Positions 37,120 through 46,580 of a DNA stretch of 64,000 bases are shown here, piece after piece (position 1 is the first letter of the stretch; every line of letters starts with the position of its first letter). Under the pieces are notes generated by a model that was not told the DNA's origin, made no database searches, and saw only the letters and a list, made by a program, of their open reading frames with translations. A program made the translations under genes and the position numbers. Origin of the DNA: Arthrobacter citreus (GTDB lineage: Bacteria; Bacillota; Bacilli; Bacillales; Bacillaceae_G); the NCBI GenBank assembly GCA_013200995.1, contig CP053688.1:2852001-2916000 (forward strand), in the 5' to 3' direction.

Positions 37120-40100
37120 TTATTGATCTAAACCTAAATCTTTTAAAATACTATCTAAAGTTGCACCTTTGTAAGTAGTTTTTGGTTTTGGTGCTTTATC
37201 AACAGTAGGATTTTGTAATCCATAGTTTCTAACGACAAAGTCCATATCCTTTTTATCTACTACTTTATCAAAGTTAAAATCGGCTGTAGCCTTATTTGTA
37301 CCCCAATATGTTTGTACAGCTAATGCATCTAAAACATCAATTACATCATCTTTATTAACATCTCCAGCTGCAGCTGTTAATAAGCTTACATTATACCTCT
37401 TTCCTAAATTCTCACCACGCACTTCATCTGATAAAAGTACTTGTCTATTCATTGTAAAATGTCCAGGAACATCAACTTTATAAGTATAAAGTTTTGGCTC
37501 TGCTTTCAGTCCTTCTGCGCTAAATTGTCCGCTTTTATTGATTGTAGGTTGTACAATTGTTTTACCATCATAAGAAGTAACTGTTACTTTTGCACCGATT
37601 ACACTTTGATCAAGCGCATAATTCGGCTGACCGTTTGCTGGATTAATTGTTCCTTCTAATTGTAATGCTCCATCTATCTTTGAGTATGTGTTCTTAATTT
37701 TATAAGATTCCATGTACGCATACACATTGCTTGTCTCAACATTTGATTGGTCAATTGTAGACGCCGTCATTGTATACCAATCATTTGGCACACTTCTTGT
37801 ATATTTCTCTGCTGTTTTCATGTCGAAATTAAACAATTGTAGGTCTTCTGGTAAAGCTTTTGTTCCATTATAAGTAAATGTAAATGTATAAAGCTGACTT
37901 GTTCCAGAAGGTACTGAAGTTACTGAAACTTGTGCATCTCCATATTGTTTTACTGCATCATTTACAACAACATTTTTGATTGTTGCTAAGTTCGGATCAA
38001 CCTTAAAATTAATTTTAGTTGTTTTTAAGTTTTTAATATTATTTGAACGCACACTGTAATTTACAGTATCGCCTGTTGTTACAGTTTGTTTATTTGCCTT
38101 CAAATAGTAATATGGGAAATTTTGATCCACAAATACAATTCTTAAGTTGTTTGTAGCATTGCTAGTAAAGTTTTTTGCTGCATCCATACCATAGAAGGAA
38201 ACTTGTAGTGGTGTAGAACGTTTTTTAACAACAATCTTGTCAGTATAGTTACCGTTCTGATCTGTTTTAATTGGATTAGCTGGGAACGGACTATCGTAGA
38301 ACGATACAACTGAATTAGTTGACTGATCTACCGGCAGACCCAAACGACTTGCTTCAGCAGTTTCAGGGTCATTTAGATTAATGTTAAAGTCATATAGGTA
38401 TTGTCCATTTGAATCAAATTGACTATCTTTGTATTCAATTACTTTTTGATCTAGAGAATCAAAGCTTGAAGTCATATTCGGTGCTGCGACATCGTAAACG
38501 AAATCTGCAGTTCTTACAAATGACTTACCTTTTTCATTCGTACCAACTAGCTTTAATTTGTATTTCCCTGCTTTTGCTATTACCGGATCATAACTAATTG
38601 GATTTTTTGCATCTCCAGTAAATGGATAGTAAATTGAACTGAATCCTCTTCCAATAAAGTAATCTTGATTTTCATTCAATGTGATTGGTGTAAATGAACC
38701 AACTAAGCCAAGATCCTCACCTGTTGTAGCATCTTGTAGTAATACATCCAATGTTTTCATATGTGACTTCAATGAAAGATCAAATGATAAAAATGGGAAA
38801 GCATTTGCTGGCCAGCTTGTATCCGTACCGAACATTGGGTTGTCAATTTTAAAATAATCAATTCCTTCATCAACTACACGACCACCAAATGGAATCTGAT
38901 AAGTTTCTGTTGGATCTGCTGTGTTTGTAAATGTAATAAATCCTTCGTATGTTCCTTTTTCTGCTGTTTTTGGAATGTTTAAGTTAAACTTAATATTCTT
39001 TTGGCTAATTCCATTTAATTTTACAGATGTAGGCCCTGTTAATGTTACATTATTTTGTGCTGCATCTTTAGAGCCTCTTAAACCACTTTGGAATTTCACA
39101 TCTACTTTAAATGTTTTCGCTTTTTCACTACGGTTTTTTAATGTGATATTACGAGAATCTGCAATGTCTTTATCATCGAAACCGTATGATCCAAAGCTAA
39201 TTCCACCAGTTAATTCTTTAATAGATTTTTCTTTTCCATTAATAACTGTTGGTGTTTGATCCACTACTTCTAATTCTACATTTGAATGAATTGCTTCATA
39301 TGGGTCAACACGTCCACTACCTGCTTCAAATACGCTATAAGCTTTTGATAATGGATCAGCAGTGTTCATTAAAATCGATTTGATATCTTCTGGTTGTAGG
39401 TCTTTATTTGATTGAAGTAATAATGCTGACACACCAGCTACATAAGGTGTTGCCATTGACGTTCCTGATAAGCGCTCATATGCATATTTATAATCTTCAG
39501 GTTTTGATCCATCACCTGTTTTATTATTTACATAGAATGGCACAGTTGAAAGAATCGCCACACCTGGAGCTGTTACTTCTGGTTTGATGTCATAGTTTAC
39601 TCTTGAAGGGCCTCTTGAACTAAATCCTGCTAATTCATCTGACGCTGTTTGTACCTTTTTAAAGTCTCCAAATGTGAAATTTGTGTTACCTGCTTTTATA
39701 GCATCTGAAATAGCTAAACCTTCTTCATTTGAAACAGAGAATGTTGGAATTGCATCGACTGATTCACCAAGGAATGATTGGATCGCACCTTCAGCTTTAT
39801 TTGTTTCATCGTTATACATTAAAACGCCAACTGCACCTTTTGCTTTTGCATTTTTAATTTTATCGATTAGCGCAATCGTTCCACGTTTAATAAAAGCGAT
39901 TTTTCCGTTTACATCCTTACCATTGAAATCAGCGGGATTACCTAAACCAACATCAACTAATTGATATGTTTTTCCTTTTAATGCTGTTAAGTCGTCTGAA
40001 TAATTTCTAGCTAATTGTCTTACTAAATAATTCTTTCCATTATTAATGCCTTCATATTGGTAAACATCTAATGCGATAGATGAAGCACCAACTGTTAAAG

Positions 40101-41280
40101 CTAATGCAGCAGCACCAGGTGAACCAAGGGTATACATTTGATCTCCACTATTTCCGGCTGCTACTACAGTTGTAACTCCATTTAATACTGCATTGTTTAC
40201 TGCAATTGAAGTAGCGTAAAGTGGATCGTTTAGCGTTGCACCAAGTGACATGTTAATGACATCCATACCGTCTTGTACAGCACGATCGATCCCAGCAATA
40301 ATATCTTCCTCAGTTCCTGATCCATAAGGTCCTAACACTCGGTAAGAATAAAGGTCAGCATCTGGTGCTGCACCAATCGTTTTATACTCACTATTTGCTA
40401 CACCACGTCCACCAATAATACCAGCTACATGTGTACCATGCTCCGTGTAATAAGTTGATGTGCCACTAACTTCAGGTTGGCCTGATTTTTTCCAATCTGC
40501 ATAAGTTGTTTCCATCGGATCATTATCGTTTTCAACGAAATCATATCCACCTTTATATGCATCCTTCAAGTCTGGGTGGTGATAATCCATCCCTGTATCT
40601 AAAATCCCTATTTTAATTCCTTTACCTGTAAATCCTTCTGCATGTAGACGGTCTAGCGCATCATAAGGAGTATAATTTGCAACGTTTGATTCATCTGCTT
40701 TTAATTGATCAGTTTCTTTCGGTGGATCAATTGAAAATGTTTGGTTACTCCACACCTTTTTTACAGCTTTTGATTTTAGGAGATTCTTTATTTGATTTGC
40801 TGGTAGGGTCATGGAAACACCATTGAATGCATGTTTATAAGAATGGTTAATTTTATAATCTACCTTTTTACTTTTACCATTTGTCAAAACTTTGCTAACA
40901 TCTTTCGTAAAAGTATCATGGTCTTGATCAATTAAGTCTTGAGCGTCTGATTTTGTTAAAGTCTTACCTTCCACACTTGCTTCAATTTGCGCAACTTTAG
41001 CAGGTTTATTAGCAAATTCTACAATGACCTTAGTTGGTTCAGAAGAGTCTAGATTAATCTCAGAGGAAATTTGCAACCCAGTATCTTCACTAGTTGAAAG
41101 CTGATTAAGAGCTGCTCTTTGCTCTGAAGTTAATTTTGCTAAAAGATCTTCCACTTTACTTGGACTTGCTGCTTGTGAAACATTAGTTGCATGTCCAAAA
41201 GAACCTAGAATAAAACTTGATGATAAAGCTAAAACCGTAAAACTTTTTAAAACTTTACTTTTTTCTCTCTTTTCCCCCAT
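37120..41280 (-). CDS. Secreted S8 subtilisin-like protease with cohesin-like and dockerin-like modules (paralogue 2)
   Basis: 1386 residues and collinear with paralogue 1. Signal peptide (LKSFTVLALSSSFILGSFGHA), inhibitor propeptide, catalytic motifs GILDTGMDYHHPDL, EHGTHVAGIIGG and LSGTSMATPYVAG, PA insertion (LVDVGLGNPADFNGKDVNGK), and Fn3-like region. The cohesin-like part starts YYYLKANKQTVTTGDTVNYS, and the dockerin-like tail reads GDVNKDDVIDVLDALAVQ then DFNFDKVVDKKDMDFVVRNYG. It ends KGATLDSILKDLGLDQ, a short C-terminal motif shared by all three paralogues. It resembles paralogue 3 more than 1, especially in the segment after the Fn3 domains (FPFLSFDLSLKSHMKTLDV). Own promoter and terminator, so each copy is an independent transcription unit. 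Confidence 0.9.
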   Translation of the reverse strand: MGEKREKSKVLKSFTVLALSSSFILGSFGHATNVSQAASPSKVEDLLAKLTSEQRAALNQLSTSEDTGLQISSEINLDSSEPTKVIVEFANKPAKVAQIEASVEGKTLTKSDAQDLIDQDHDTFTKDVSKVLTNGKSKKVDYKINHSYKHAFNGVSMTLPANQIKNLLKSKAVKKVWSNQTFSIDPPKETDQLKADESNVANYTPYDALDRLHAEGFTGKGIKIGILDTGMDYHHPDLKDAYKGGYDFVENDNDPMETTYADWKKSGQPEVSGTSTYYTEHGTHVAGIIGGRGVANSEYKTIGAAPDADLYSYRVLGPYGSGTEEDIIAGIDRAVQDGMDVINMSLGATLNDPLYATSIAVNNAVLNGVTTVVAAGNSGDQMYTLGSPGAAALALTVGASSIALDVYQYEGINNGKNYLVRQLARNYSDDLTALKGKTYQLVDVGLGNPADFNGKDVNGKIAFIKRGTIALIDKIKNAKAKGAVGVLMYNDETNKAEGAIQSFLGESVDAIPTFSVSNEEGLAISDAIKAGNTNFTFGDFKKVQTASDELAGFSSRGPSRVNYDIKPEVTAPGVAILSTVPFYVNNKTGDGSKPEDYKYAYERLSGTSMATPYVAGVSALLLQSNKDLQPEDIKSILMNTADPLSKAYSVFEAGSGRVDPYEAIHSNVELEVVDQTPTVINGKEKSIKELTGGISFGSYGFDDKDIADSRNITLKNRSEKAKTFKVDVKFQSGLRGSKDAAQNNVTLTGPTSVKLNGISQKNIKFNLNIPKTAEKGTYEGFITFTNTADPTETYQIPFGGRVVDEGIDYFKIDNPMFGTDTSWPANAFPFLSFDLSLKSHMKTLDVLLQDATTGEDLGLVGSFTPITLNENQDYFIGRGFSSIYYPFTGDAKNPISYDPVIAKAGKYKLKLVGTNEKGKSFVRTADFVYDVAAPNMTSSFDSLDQKVIEYKDSQFDSNGQYLYDFNINLNDPETAEASRLGLPVDQSTNSVVSFYDSPFPANPIKTDQNGNYTDKIVVKKRSTPLQVSFYGMDAAKNFTSNATNNLRIVFVDQNFPYYYLKANKQTVTTGDTVNYSVRSNNIKNLKTTKINFKVDPNLATIKNVVVNDAVKQYGDAQVSVTSVPSGTSQLYTFTFTYNGTKALPEDLQLFNFDMKTAEKYTRSVPNDWYTMTASTIDQSNVETSNVYAYMESYKIKNTYSKIDGALQLEGTINPANGQPNYALDQSVIGAKVTVTSYDGKTIVQPTINKSGQFSAEGLKAEPKLYTYKVDVPGHFTMNRQVLLSDEVRGENLGKRYNVSLLTAAAGDVNKDDVIDVLDALAVQTYWGTNKATADFNFDKVVDKKDMDFVVRNYGLQNPTVDKAPKPKTTYKGATLDSILKDLGLDQ

Positions 41281-41407
41281 TTTTCTTCCTCCAGTTCATT
41301 TACTTAATACCAATTGCAGTTAATTACTAGAAAACTACTTTTTTGACAACTTTCTCTAGTAATCAACAAAATATAATGAACATTTGTCGTTCATTCCTTC
41401 TAAATCT

Positions 41408-41445
41408 ATTATTGTGAATATTCTATTTTTAATCAATTGGGTTAT
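41408..41445 (-). promoter_or_regulatory. Promoter of protease gene 2 with upstream ATAACCCAAT element
   Basis: Minus strand: -35 TTGATT (41431-41436), 17-bp spacer, -10 AATAAT (41408-41413), ATAACCCAA abutting the -35. The spacer AAAAATAGAATATTCAC is nearly identical to that of protease 3. Confidence 0.72.
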
Positions 41446-41581
41446 AGAAAGCCCTGATTTATCAGTGTTTTTACATTTCGCATTAAAACAAACGACAAAT
41501 TACAACATATTTCCCTATGCTAATAAACCAATTTTAGTTAATTTCGAACAATTTACTTACTACAATTAATTAATTCATTAC

Positions 41582-41630
41582 AAAAAAAAATACATAGACA
41601 CGTTAATTAACGTTGTCTATGTATTTTTTT
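41582..41630 (-). terminator. Terminator of the HTH-TPR regulator gene
   Basis: A strong inverted repeat (ATACATAGACA paired with TGTCTATGTAT, inner CGTTAATTAACG) with A/T runs on both sides. Confidence 0.85.
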
Positions 41631-42894
41631 ATAAGCTAACAAATGTATGTTCAATTGATTCATATAATTCAGCAGCTTTTTGAAAATCTTTAATTTCTAT
41701 ATAGTATTTATATAATTTCTTACCAAATTGTTCGATATAGAATTTATTATTAGTAGAATAAAAGAATGGAAGTGCCTCATCCGATAGATATTGATAAAAC
41801 TTTTCTCGAGCACCCTCAGCCTTCAGCTTAAATAATTTAATAAGGGTAATATGTACTGGGCTTTTTAACAATTTTGCTAGTGCAAGTGCTCTTTTCATCA
41901 CACCAAGAAGTATCTCTTTTTCTAATAATGTCCCTTCAGTACATGTCTCTAAATAATTGCACAAACGTCTTAAATAATTGATGGATTTTTTATTTTCGGT
42001 TTCATTAATACTTTCTTCAAAATAATATAATGCAGTTTCATATTCTTCTCGCTTAAAATACTTAACGCCAAGATTATTTAATAATATAGCCTTACGTTCT
42101 CGGTCCCCTAATACTTCACAGTTATGAATTAAATCCTTGTAGCGTCCTACAACTTCATTAAAATTCATCTCTAACTCACTACCGTACTGCAATAACATAA
42201 GCGTTTCAGAACTAATCGCAAATAAGTAATTATTCGTTCTCTGAAAATATTTAAGAGCCATTTCAGCATATTTATAAGCCAATATTTTTGAGCTTCCATA
42301 ATGATAGGCAATTGCAAGATGATGATAGTATTCTTCATTTCGATACTCATCGATATTAATCATCTTTAATACTTTAATTGCTTTTTGATGGTCTTCACTA
42401 CTTAGGCTAGTATAATTTGATATATAAAACATACCTTGAAGATGATAAAATAGATTTTTCTCGAAAGGAGATAATTCAGGGAATTCTTTTGTCACATATG
42501 TAAGTATTTGCTTAACCATATCTAAATTTTGATAATGAAAATAATACCTTGCTCTTAGTAAATTATAGTGGGCTGCGTATTGTGAATATTCAATAAAGGG
42601 CATTTGATCAAGTTCTGCTTTACATTCTTCTATTTGTGCTTCTTTTTTCATTATTAATGCATCATGCCAAAGATGTAATTTTTTCTCTAAATTATAAAAC
42701 GATTGGACTTCATGATTAATATTTATTCCTAAACGATCTGAAAATAAAGCGATAATATCAGGTGAGTATGCCGTCTTGCCTCTTTCAATTTTACTAACAT
42801 GAGTAGTTGTACATATACCTTCTCCAAGCATAGCTTGAGTTAACCCCATTTTTTCACGATAAAACTTTATGATTTCCCCCTCAATCATATGCAC
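41629..42894 (-). CDS. HTH-TPR transcriptional regulator, NprR/PlcR-like (RRNPP architecture)
   Basis: 421 residues. An N-terminal Xre-type helix-turn-helix (GEIIKFYREKMGLTQAMLGEGI followed by THVSKIERGKTAYSP) is joined to about 350 residues of tetratricopeptide-like helical repeats (AHYNLLRARYYFHYQNLDMV, LLNNLGVKYFKREEYETALYYFEESI, KDFQKAAELYESI). The length and layout match NprR, the peptide-controlled regulator of extracellular proteases. It sits between protease genes 2 and 3 and directly upstream of protease 2 on the same strand, making the proteases plausible targets. RRNPP regulators normally have a small secreted propeptide gene beside them; I could not find one. So peptide control is unproven. 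Confidence 0.82.
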   Translation of the reverse strand: MHMIEGEIIKFYREKMGLTQAMLGEGICTTTHVSKIERGKTAYSPDIIALFSDRLGININHEVQSFYNLEKKLHLWHDALIMKKEAQIEECKAELDQMPFIEYSQYAAHYNLLRARYYFHYQNLDMVKQILTYVTKEFPELSPFEKNLFYHLQGMFYISNYTSLSSEDHQKAIKVLKMINIDEYRNEEYYHHLAIAYHYGSSKILAYKYAEMALKYFQRTNNYLFAISSETLMLLQYGSELEMNFNEVVGRYKDLIHNCEVLGDRERKAILLNNLGVKYFKREEYETALYYFEESINETENKKSINYLRRLCNYLETCTEGTLLEKEILLGVMKRALALAKLLKSPVHITLIKLFKLKAEGAREKFYQYLSDEALPFFYSTNNKFYIEQFGKKLYKYYIEIKDFQKAAELYESIEHTFVSL

Positions 42895-43635
42895 CCTCCT
42901 CTATCTCTATAACCATATTTATCTAAATATTCTTTACTAAATTTTAATATCCTTTTAAGGAAAATACAATTAATGATTTTTACCTAAAACTAGTAAATTT
43001 CACTCTAAATCCAATTCAATATAACTAAAAAAAAGATAGCGTTCCAAAATAAAATCCTACCTTAAAGACTATTTTATTATTTTTTTGACATTACTTAAGA
43101 ACTATTCGTCAAATAGATTTAATTTTTAAAATTTCGAATTCAAACAAACTAAACGATCCTTTTTACCAGTTTAAATCACTTAATCCATTTATTTTGGAAA
43201 TTAGCAAACCTCTCATATTCCTCGTTTAACTTTCTAGATAAACTAATATTAATGTCTCTATAAATTTCAACGTTTTCTTTTATTGGTTTATGACCATATG
43301 TTTTGCCAACAAGTTTATATGTACGATTTACTACTCACTTAATCCTTAAATTTGTATTCTTAGAAAACTTTCCTTACTATACTACATATATGGAAAAATT
43401 GTATTATAAATAGATTGAGTGAAAAAAATTTTTTCGTTAATACTGATAATATGCAAAATAATTTTCACAAGAAAGGGTTTTCATATTATTATTAAAAAAA
43501 CCTCTTTTTTCCTATATAATAATAATTAAGTAAACTATACTACTTTTCAAAACATTTAAAATATATACATTATTATTAAAAAAACTATATTAATATTCAT
43601 TCTAAAAAACTATTCCCTAAGAAGGTGTAAAGAAC
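42895..43635. other. Gene-poor interval with decayed sequence
   Basis: 740 bp between the divergent HTH-TPR and RpiR genes. Very AT-rich, with one short coding remnant (43176-43334, listed separately). No propeptide-like small ORF with signal peptide and ribosome binding site is visible on either strand. Confidence 0.5.
43176..43334 (-). pseudogene. Possible gene remnant, C-terminal fragment
   Basis: An uninterrupted 52-codon frame without start codon, reading VVNRTYKLVGKTYGHKPIKE then a charged helix-like stretch ending FANFQNKWIK and stop. It is preceded by an in-frame stop and surrounded by noncoding AT-rich sequence. The amino-acid composition looks like real protein, so it may be the tail of a decayed gene. 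Family not recognised. Confidence 0.3.
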
Positions 43636-44484
43636 ATGGAACAAACGAATAGCTTAGGTAAAATTCGTTCTTATTATGCACGATTAAGTGATAAAGAAAA
43701 GAAGATTGCTGACTATATATTACAAAATCCAAAGCATATTATTCATAGTACAATTACAGAAGTTGCTGAAGACTTGAACGTTGCTGACGCTACTGTTTTT
43801 AGATTTTGTAAGCGCATCGGATTTAAAGGCTATCAGGCCCTTAAGATTGCACTAGCAACGGAAATTATGACGCCAATACAGCAAATCCATGAGGAAATTA
43901 ACGAAAAAGATGATGAAATAACAATCGCAAATAAAGTATTTCAATCTAATATTCGAACACTTGAAAATACTGCCCAAATTCTAGATAGTGCATCGATTAA
44001 AAAAGCAGTAAATCTGATCTTAAAAGCAAATAAAGTTGAATTATATGGAGTAGGCGGTTCTTCAATAATTGCAATGGATGCTTTTCATAAATTTATTCGT
44101 ACAGGAATTAAAGCAAATTCATACACGGATTCACATTTTCAATTAATGTCAGCTTCTCAACTCACAAAGGATGATGTAGCCATCGTGATCTCACATTCTG
44201 GCTCCAATAAAGATATCTTGCGTATTTTACAAGTATTAAATGAAAACGGTGTCAAAACAATTGGCATTACAGGTTTTCCGAAATCTGCCTTAAGTCAAAA
44301 TGTTACTGTTTCCCTGTACACATCATCTGAGGAAACAGAATATCGACCAGAGGCTCTAGCTTCAAGGATTGCTCAATTAAGTATCATTGATGCATTATAT
44401 GTAAATTTAATGATCTTAAATTCTCATAAAGCTAAAACATCATTTGAAAAAGTAAGAACAGCTATATCAGAAACTAGATCTTAA
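43636..44484 (+). CDS. MurR/RpiR-family transcriptional regulator
   Basis: 282 residues. N-terminal RpiR helix-turn-helix (LSDKEKKIADYILQNPKHI, TITEVAEDLNVADATVFRFCKRIGFKGYQALKIALA) and C-terminal SIS sugar-phosphate-binding domain (KVELYGVGGSSIIAMDAFHKF, DVAIVISHSGSNKDILRIL, TIGITGFPKSALSQ). Such proteins control sugar or amino-sugar catabolic genes in response to a phosphosugar. No sugar genes are adjacent, so the target is unknown. GAAGGTG precedes the ATG; the terminator is shared with the convergent tetR gene. Confidence 0.93.
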   Translation: MEQTNSLGKIRSYYARLSDKEKKIADYILQNPKHIIHSTITEVAEDLNVADATVFRFCKRIGFKGYQALKIALATEIMTPIQQIHEEINEKDDEITIANKVFQSNIRTLENTAQILDSASIKKAVNLILKANKVELYGVGGSSIIAMDAFHKFIRTGIKANSYTDSHFQLMSASQLTKDDVAIVISHSGSNKDILRILQVLNENGVKTIGITGFPKSALSQNVTVSLYTSSEETEYRPEALASRIAQLSIIDALYVNLMILNSHKAKTSFEKVRTAISETRS

Positions 44485-44496
44485 ATGAAGTGTTTA

Positions 44497-44550
44497 GAAA
44501 AAACAGGGACTAAAAGGGTGTAGATAAACTCTTTTAGTCCCTGTTTTATT
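44497..44550. terminator. Bidirectional terminator between rpiR-type and tetR-type genes
   Basis: A perfect 13-bp stem CAGGGACTAAAAG/CTTTTAGTCCCTG (44504-44543) flanked by A and T runs. Confidence 0.85.
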
Positions 44551-45154
44551 TAACGATTTGACTAACAAATTGCTTCATAAATTTTAATAATTTCATATGC
44601 ATAATACCCATTTCTTCTGAAGAAATCGGTTCATCCTTATCTAACCATTGCTCCATAAGACCAAAAAAAGCTGAAGAAATAAACGCAGTTGTGTATTCAT
44701 GAGGAAGATCAATCATATGTTCCTCCTCAATCATATTGATTATTTTTTCATAAATTGCTTCCTTAATATACTGCTTCATTTTTTTTGGAAAAGCTGGGTC
44801 ACCTTTTGTACTAATTAAAATTTTAATAAATCTTTGATTATCTTTTAAATAATGAAATACATTTAAAATTGGTGGGTAGACCATGTCATTTGAATAAAAC
44901 TCATTCAATTCTCTTGGCTTTATATGCATTAGTCGATTTTGTAATTCTTCTAATATTTCATTTTGACTTTTTTCCATTAAATCGTATTTATCTCTATAAT
45001 GTAGATAAAACGTACCTCTATTTAATCCAGCCTTTAATGTAATATCTCTTACTGATATCGCTTCGAATCCTTTTTCTTCAATTAAATCTAATAATGTCTC
45101 TTTTATTAATTCCTTCGTTTTTGCAACCTTCATTTCTCTCAATGATTGAGTCAC
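44546..45154 (-). CDS. TetR/AcrR-family regulator
   Basis: 202 residues. N-terminal HTH: TKELIKETLLDLIEEKGFEAISVRDITLKAGLNRGTFYLHYRDKYDLME (split over helices 1-4), characteristic of TetR proteins of the YhgD group. The C-terminal ligand domain is helical (NEFYSNDMVYPPILNVFHYL, AFISSAFFGLMEQWLD). GTG start with AAAGGATG upstream. It is divergent from the Pip-like membrane protein gene, as yhgD is beside yhgE in B. subtilis, and so probably represses it. Confidence 0.92.
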   Translation of the reverse strand: MTQSLREMKVAKTKELIKETLLDLIEEKGFEAISVRDITLKAGLNRGTFYLHYRDKYDLMEKSQNEILEELQNRLMHIKPRELNEFYSNDMVYPPILNVFHYLKDNQRFIKILISTKGDPAFPKKMKQYIKEAIYEKIINMIEEEHMIDLPHEYTTAFISSAFFGLMEQWLDKDEPISSEEMGIMHMKLLKFMKQFVSQIVK

Positions 45155-45281
45155 TTTATATCATCCTTTAAATTATAGTTTTTAATAAACACATAATATA
45201 AATCTGTTTAGCAATGAACACATTTATGTTATTTGCTTATTGTGATTTATTAAAACTCATTGTAATATCAACACATAAGAT

Positions 45282-45302
45282 TAGTCAACACGTTGTTCAG
45301 TA
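45282..45302. promoter_or_regulatory. Candidate TetR operator upstream of the Pip-like gene
   Basis: An imperfect palindrome TAGTCAAC-ACG-TTGTTCAGTA, with a perfect CAAC/GTTG core, lies between the divergent genes and about 20 bp before the ribosome binding site of the Pip-like gene. It suits a repressor site; this is inference from position and symmetry. Confidence 0.4.
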
Positions 45303-45334
45303 ATTCCGTGACATAGGATATAGGAGGTATTCAA

Positions 45335-46531
45335 ATGAACTTATTTAAACAAAAACAAGCTATAATAGCGCCAATACTAGTATTAGTTGTTGCAATAATT
45401 TTTTCTCTTACATTAGCATCATCTGTTAATCCCACACCTAAAAATCTTCCAATTGCAATCGTAAACGAAGATCAAGGTATCCAAGTTCCTTCAAAAGGAA
45501 ATATTAATATAGGCAAAATGATGGTTTCTAAAATAACTGAATTGTCCAAAACGACTAATGGTGAAAAGCCAGCAATTAAATGGATTCAAGTTTCAAGTGA
45601 AGAAAAAGTACGTAAAGGTCTAGATGATCAAAAATATTACGGTGCTCTTATTCTTCCAAGTGATTTAAGTAAAAATCAAGCTTCACTAAAAACAGCAAAT
45701 CCTTCACCAATAGCGATTAAAATTTTAGTAAACCAAGGTAAAAATACAACGGGCTCAACAATGGCTAGTCAAATGCTAACTCATATTGTAGAAAATCTTA
45801 GCCTAAATATTCATACCGAGATTTTTAATGAATTAAAGAAAAATGTGAACTCGATTTCAGTAAAACAAGCTGAAATATTAGCGAATCCAATCATAGCAAA
45901 GATTGAAAATGTAAATGCAATCGGAACACATACATCAAATGGAAACGCACCTGTTGCTTTAATAACACCACTGTGGATGTCTAGTTTAATTGGGGCAGTT
46001 ATTGTCTTTTTAGCGAAAAAGAAAACTCTAACCTCAAATAAAGTTGGGAAACTAAAAGTTATTTTTGAACAATTATTTTTAGGAGTTATCTTATCATTCC
46101 TAATCGGTTTTGGAATAACATTAATGGCACAGTGGATGGGAATCACACTTCCAAACTTCTTAGATGTGGCACTCTATTTAACAATTGCTTATTTCTGTTT
46201 CCATATTCTAATTTCTGCTGTACTATCATGGATAGGTTTCGGCGGAGTTGGTATCTTTGCCCTAATCTTCTTCTTCTCTGGTTCTTTAATTGGTATGCCA
46301 AAAGAGCTTTTACCAGCTTTTTCAAAAGACTGGATTTACTCTTGGGTTCCAATGCGCTTTGGAGCTGACGGATTAAGAGAAATATTCTATTTTGACAAAG
46401 GCTTATCAATGAGTCATCCAATGACGATCATCATTTGGATCGGTATTATTTCTGTACTAGTCTTATTCTTATCTGCTGCTAAGCCGAATAAAGAAGTACT
46501 AAGTCAAACAGAAGTAGTTACAATGAAATAA
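45335..46531 (+). CDS. YhgE/Pip-like ABC-2 type membrane protein
   Basis: 398 residues. One N-terminal membrane segment (AIIAPILVLVVAIIFSLTLA) is followed by an extracytoplasmic domain of about 190 residues with the Pip-family NLPIAIVNEDQGIQVPSKG and KWIQVSSEEKVRKGLDDQKYYGALILPSDLS split, then five membrane segments (LWMSSLIGAVIVFLAKKK, LFLGVILSFLIGFGITLMAQ, VALYLTIAYFCFHILISAVLS, VGIFALIFFFSGSLIGMP, MTIIIWIGIISVLVLFL). Shorter than B. subtilis YhgE, which has a long coiled-coil insert. The family includes phage-infection receptors and putative exporters. GGAGGT precedes the ATG. Substrate unknown. Confidence 0.85.
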   Translation: MNLFKQKQAIIAPILVLVVAIIFSLTLASSVNPTPKNLPIAIVNEDQGIQVPSKGNINIGKMMVSKITELSKTTNGEKPAIKWIQVSSEEKVRKGLDDQKYYGALILPSDLSKNQASLKTANPSPIAIKILVNQGKNTTGSTMASQMLTHIVENLSLNIHTEIFNELKKNVNSISVKQAEILANPIIAKIENVNAIGTHTSNGNAPVALITPLWMSSLIGAVIVFLAKKKTLTSNKVGKLKVIFEQLFLGVILSFLIGFGITLMAQWMGITLPNFLDVALYLTIAYFCFHILISAVLSWIGFGGVGIFALIFFFSGSLIGMPKELLPAFSKDWIYSWVPMRFGADGLREIFYFDKGLSMSHPMTIIIWIGIISVLVLFLSAAKPNKEVLSQTEVVTMK

Positions 46532-46540
46532 ATTGCACAA

Positions 46541-46577
46541 CAAAAAGGGAAACCAACTCAGTTAGTTTCCCTTTTTG
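46541..46577. terminator. Bidirectional terminator between the Pip-like gene and protease 3
   Basis: AAGGGAAAC/GTTTCCCTT stem flanked by five A and five T. Confidence 0.85.
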
Positions 46578-46580
46578 TTA

